A DNA stretch of 32,733 nucleotides from Gnetum montanum. Its lineage: Eukaryota > Streptophyta > Gnetopsida > Gnetales > Gnetaceae. Positions 30,231 through 32,733 of the stretch are shown here, in pieces. The notes below the pieces were generated by a model. It saw only the letters and a program-made list of their open reading frames with translations. It was not told the DNA's origin and made no database searches. Within the stretch, counting starts at the first letter, position 1; every line of letters starts with the position of its first letter. The position numbers and the translations under genes were made by a program. The DNA lies in NCBI GenBank assembly GCA_015680685.1, contig MNCI01009296.1, positions 103,399 to 136,131 of the forward strand, given 5' to 3'.

Positions 30231-32286
30231 GAAGTGTGAGGATTAATAGCCCTTGTAGCGTTACGTTGTTGTGGCTGGGCAAGGAGCTCACCCTACATGG
30301 CTAGAGTAGGTGGTAATGGAGTTAAGGGTGGAAGAGATGCAGCTAGATGAGAAGGATAATATGTTTGTGGAACATCACCCCTAGGAGAGGGAGTTCTATA
30401 ATACTCATGGGTTTGGTAGTGAGGTTGGGGGTAACGTGAATAGTAGAGTCACATGGAGAGATTGGCTACTGCATGTAGTATCCATATGGGTTGGGTTGAT
30501 GGTAAGGGTATTGTTGACTTGGTGGTAGCATTCCCCATGATTGTGGGTGTTGCCACTATTGATATTGCTCATTTGGTTGCGGTGGAGTTCCACTTGGATA
30601 ATACATCAAGGGTTGGTGGGACTATCTTGGGTTACCTTGAGGATAAGGTAATCTTTGGGGTGTTTACCTTCTATTTAATCATGGGTTGAGTGCATACATC
30701 CAAGACTCTTATAGATGTGATATTAAAGGGCAACATCCTTTAGGATGATCATATTGGCATATCTCACATCCACCATCATTTTCTGTATCCAAATCCATAA
30801 CTGCTTTGATGATGGCAACTTTGCCCTTACCTTTGTTATGTGCATATTCAGCTTCTCTCTTTTTTCTCTTTTCTTGATCACTACCTTCCTCTCTAGACTC
30901 CTCTACTATTTTGAAAAATGTTTGAAATCTATTATCTAGGGAGTCCCACATTTGGTCCACCTTTGTTGATACTTTTGATGCAAGTTTTTGAATGGGTAAG
31001 GTTTTCCTATTCACCATCTCTTCAAGTGGTGACTCTTCTTCATCCTCACAAAATTGAACTTCCTTCTTTTGGAGGGAAGGATCTCTATTATATTCTTCTG
31101 TACTCTTTCTTTTCCTTAACTCACCTTCTTCTTTAGCAACTTGCTCCAATAATATTTGTACTTGATGGACCCTAAGCTCAGATAGCCTTCCTTGGGCATA
31201 AGTCCCAAGGGTTCTTCGTGTTTTGTGCCTAAGCCCATCTACGAGATGGTGTAGTTGTTTCCTTTTCGAGTAACTATGGCTTGGACAATGATGTAATAGT
31301 GCATAATATTGGCCCATGGCAGCATCCAAGGGTTCATGTCCTTCTTGTTGCCATCCTTGGATTTTCTTTCGCGGGTTGGACACTTGGGAGTACGTTTGAT
31401 ACTTATCATTGAATAGTTCTAACATGGTACTCCATTGGCGAATGGATTTTGGTTCTAAGGACTAGTACCAGCTTTCCACTTCCTTAATTAGTGTCCATGG
31501 AAACAACTTGAGTTTTTGCCACTCATTTTCTATGTTTTGCAAGGCACATGCATCGTGGAATGTTTGCAAATGATTTTGAGGATCACCGTTGTATCCTCCT
31601 TCAAATCATGGGATATTGTTCATGTTCAATCTTTTGATCCTACTATCTTTTTGGTGCCTTGTTGGGATTCTAATAGTCTTAGTTATATCTAGCATACTTT
31701 GGGTAGCGAGTAGGGGTTCATTGTGATCGTACGATTTATGGCATCTATGATGCCTATGTTCTTCTCTACTCTTCCTCCTTTCATGATGATTTTCTCTAGA
31801 ATGCCCTCATCCCCTTTCTTGGCTGCTTTGTCTATGATTCCCATTTCGCTTACCATTATCCTCAGGGTCTTTTTCCTTATGATTTCATCTAGATCCTAAA
31901 GGAGAGGGTGAAGGAGATGATGAAGGTGAAGAAGGAGGAGGACGATTACCATGATGGTGCTTGGTTCCTTCTCTTCGGTGGTCGTGGCCTCGATCACGGT
32001 TACGATTAGAATGTCCATCTTTGTCATGTGTTCATGTTTCTTTTTTAGACCCTTTGTATTTGTCGGTACCACAATCTGGGTTATGGATAGTTGAGTGAAG
32101 ATTTTGATACACAACCCCTTAACTGAAGTCAACAGGAGAAACATCATTATGTGGGAAACCTCCTAAGGTAGGTTCACCACCCTCATTTTCACTTATGACA
32201 TACAAGACATTCTGAGACAACTTCCCCTTCATAGATTCATGATGTCTCTCCTATTGTACATCCCTTTGACATTGTGCCCCCATGGG
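30231..32286 (-). pseudogene. gypsy copy B gag, cut at its 5' end
   Basis: 31425-30709 carries the gag core end and downstream part (RVHQVQILLEQVAKEEGELRKRK, then CEICQYDHPKGCC near 30740-30770), collinear with copy A. A TAG near 31466 and the TGA at 31606-31608 interrupt it; the latter is shared with A. A Ser/His/Arg-rich N-terminal part (about 31700-32100) is recognisable in shifted frames. Homology to A stops at about 32280, where the nested LTR begins. Confidence 0.8.
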
Positions 32287-32733
32287 TGATGAGATGCGAT
32301 TCGCATAGGCCACGATATCGCGTCCGCCACGATATCGCATCCTCCACAATATCACGTACGCGATATCGCGTCTTCCCTACGATATCACGTACACGATATC
32401 GCGTCTTACCTACAATATCACGTACGCGATATCACAGTCCACCGCCATATCTATAAATAAGACGCGGCTCTCCCTTGTTAAGGATCCTAGCTTTAGAGTA
32501 GCGAAGCTCTGGTAGTTTGATCCCTCCAGAGTTAGATTTTTTCCCGTGTCTACCCGCAGTGTGGTGAATGTAATTGTACGGTGTCTTTATTCAAGTGTGC
32601 CGTATGTGGACATGCACATGATCGGCAATAAAGATTGAGATTACTTCATCATTGCAGCATTCACTTTGTTATTTATTTATTTGTTATTTATTTAATGTTA
32701 TTTACTGTTTTCTCTCTCTCACCCTTAAACTCC
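32287..32733 (+). mobile_element. Gypsy-family LTR in plus orientation, nested in copy B (runs off the window)
   Basis: It starts TGATGAG and is the reverse of the LTR at 11247-12124. Order: GATATC array (32311-32438), TATAAAT (32452-32458), transcribed part with AATAAA at 32627-32632, then text matching the U5 side of the 6749 LTR (last 30 bases). At 447 bp it is about half an LTR. Copies of this family are about 880 bp, so the rest lies to the right. Whether it is a solo LTR or part of a complete element is not visible. Confidence 0.85.
32311..32458 (+). promoter_or_regulatory. U3 promoter of the nested gypsy LTR: palindromic GATATC array and TATA box
   Basis: Eight G/A-ATATC cores within 128 bp. 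The last six form three direct repeats of about 33 bp, each with two cores around ATCACGTAC(G/A)CG, making each unit nearly palindromic. CGCGTC follows several cores. The TATA box TATAAAT (32452-32458) lies just downstream, so the array sits at enhancer distance. Confidence 0.85.

Larger units (their letters stand above)
24488..32286 (-). mobile_element. Ty3/gypsy Athila-like element, copy B (decayed, interrupted)
   Basis: It is collinear with copy A. It starts on the left at the polypurine tract, runs through a 1.9-kb 3' untranslated part, pol (26365 to about 30230) and gag, and is cut within gag by a gypsy-family LTR in opposite orientation at 32287. Its own 5' LTR and primer site are therefore outside the window. 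Stops and active-site changes make it non-coding. Five stop codons coincide with those of copy A. Confidence 0.9.

Noticed and set aside
2183-31608. Stop-codon reassignment or programmed readthrough as explanation of shared stops
   Set aside because: All three stop codons are used at the sites, private stops are also common, and active-site residues are lost too; decay or a defective progenitor explains this with fewer assumptions.
32311-32438. CRISPR-like array
   Set aside because: Short palindromic repeats without unique spacers, upstream of a TATA box in an LTR, in a plant genome.

Overview
The window looks like nuclear DNA of a seed plant, probably an angiosperm. It is dominated by LTR retrotransposons of two plant lineages: decayed Ty3/gypsy elements of Athila type, primed by tRNA-Asp, and one young Ty1/copia element of the Tnt1-94-like group, primed by initiator tRNA-Met. 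No bacterial gene organisation, rRNA or intact tRNA gene is visible. Nearly all coding sequence is on the minus strand; the one host gene candidate is on the plus strand. There is one ambiguous base at 6948.

Layout. 1-6748 is the internal region of gypsy copy A (minus strand; its 3' end lies outside the window): 3' untranslated part 1-451, pol 452-about 4310, gag to 6608, primer-binding site 6730-6747. An LTR starts at 6749 and runs to about 7380. About 7440-11246 is gypsy copy C, a gag-only relative without protease, RT, RNase H or integrase; its 5' LTR is 11247-12124. Copies C and A share the LTR at 6749. 12125-16640 is AT-rich DNA with no convincing gene, two decayed tRNA-derived SINE-like segments and small tandem duplications. 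16656-17468 is a host gene candidate with a TATA box and a signal peptide followed by a degenerate repeat of about 26 residues. It is cut by the copia element at 17469.

The copia element (17469-24414, plus a 44-bp tail to 24458) has LTRs differing by two substitutions and one 34-bp indel, an uninterrupted 1353-codon gag-pol ORF and a 1.66-kb 5' leader. The leader contains a 273-bp tandem duplication rich in long hairpins. Directly right of it are 29 bp of a gypsy LTR end (24459-24487), then gypsy copy B (24488-32286). B is interrupted in gag by another gypsy-family LTR in plus orientation (32287 to the window end).

Functionally this is a nested transposon graveyard with one element that could still be active. 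The most interesting signals are: the structured copia leader, whose two tandem copies show paired, structure-preserving changes; five in-frame stop codons and one integrase active-site substitution shared by gypsy copies A and B; a palindromic GATATC array in the gypsy promoter; a hairpin with a compensatory change in the gypsy LTR; and the truncated gene for an unrecognised secreted repeat protein.
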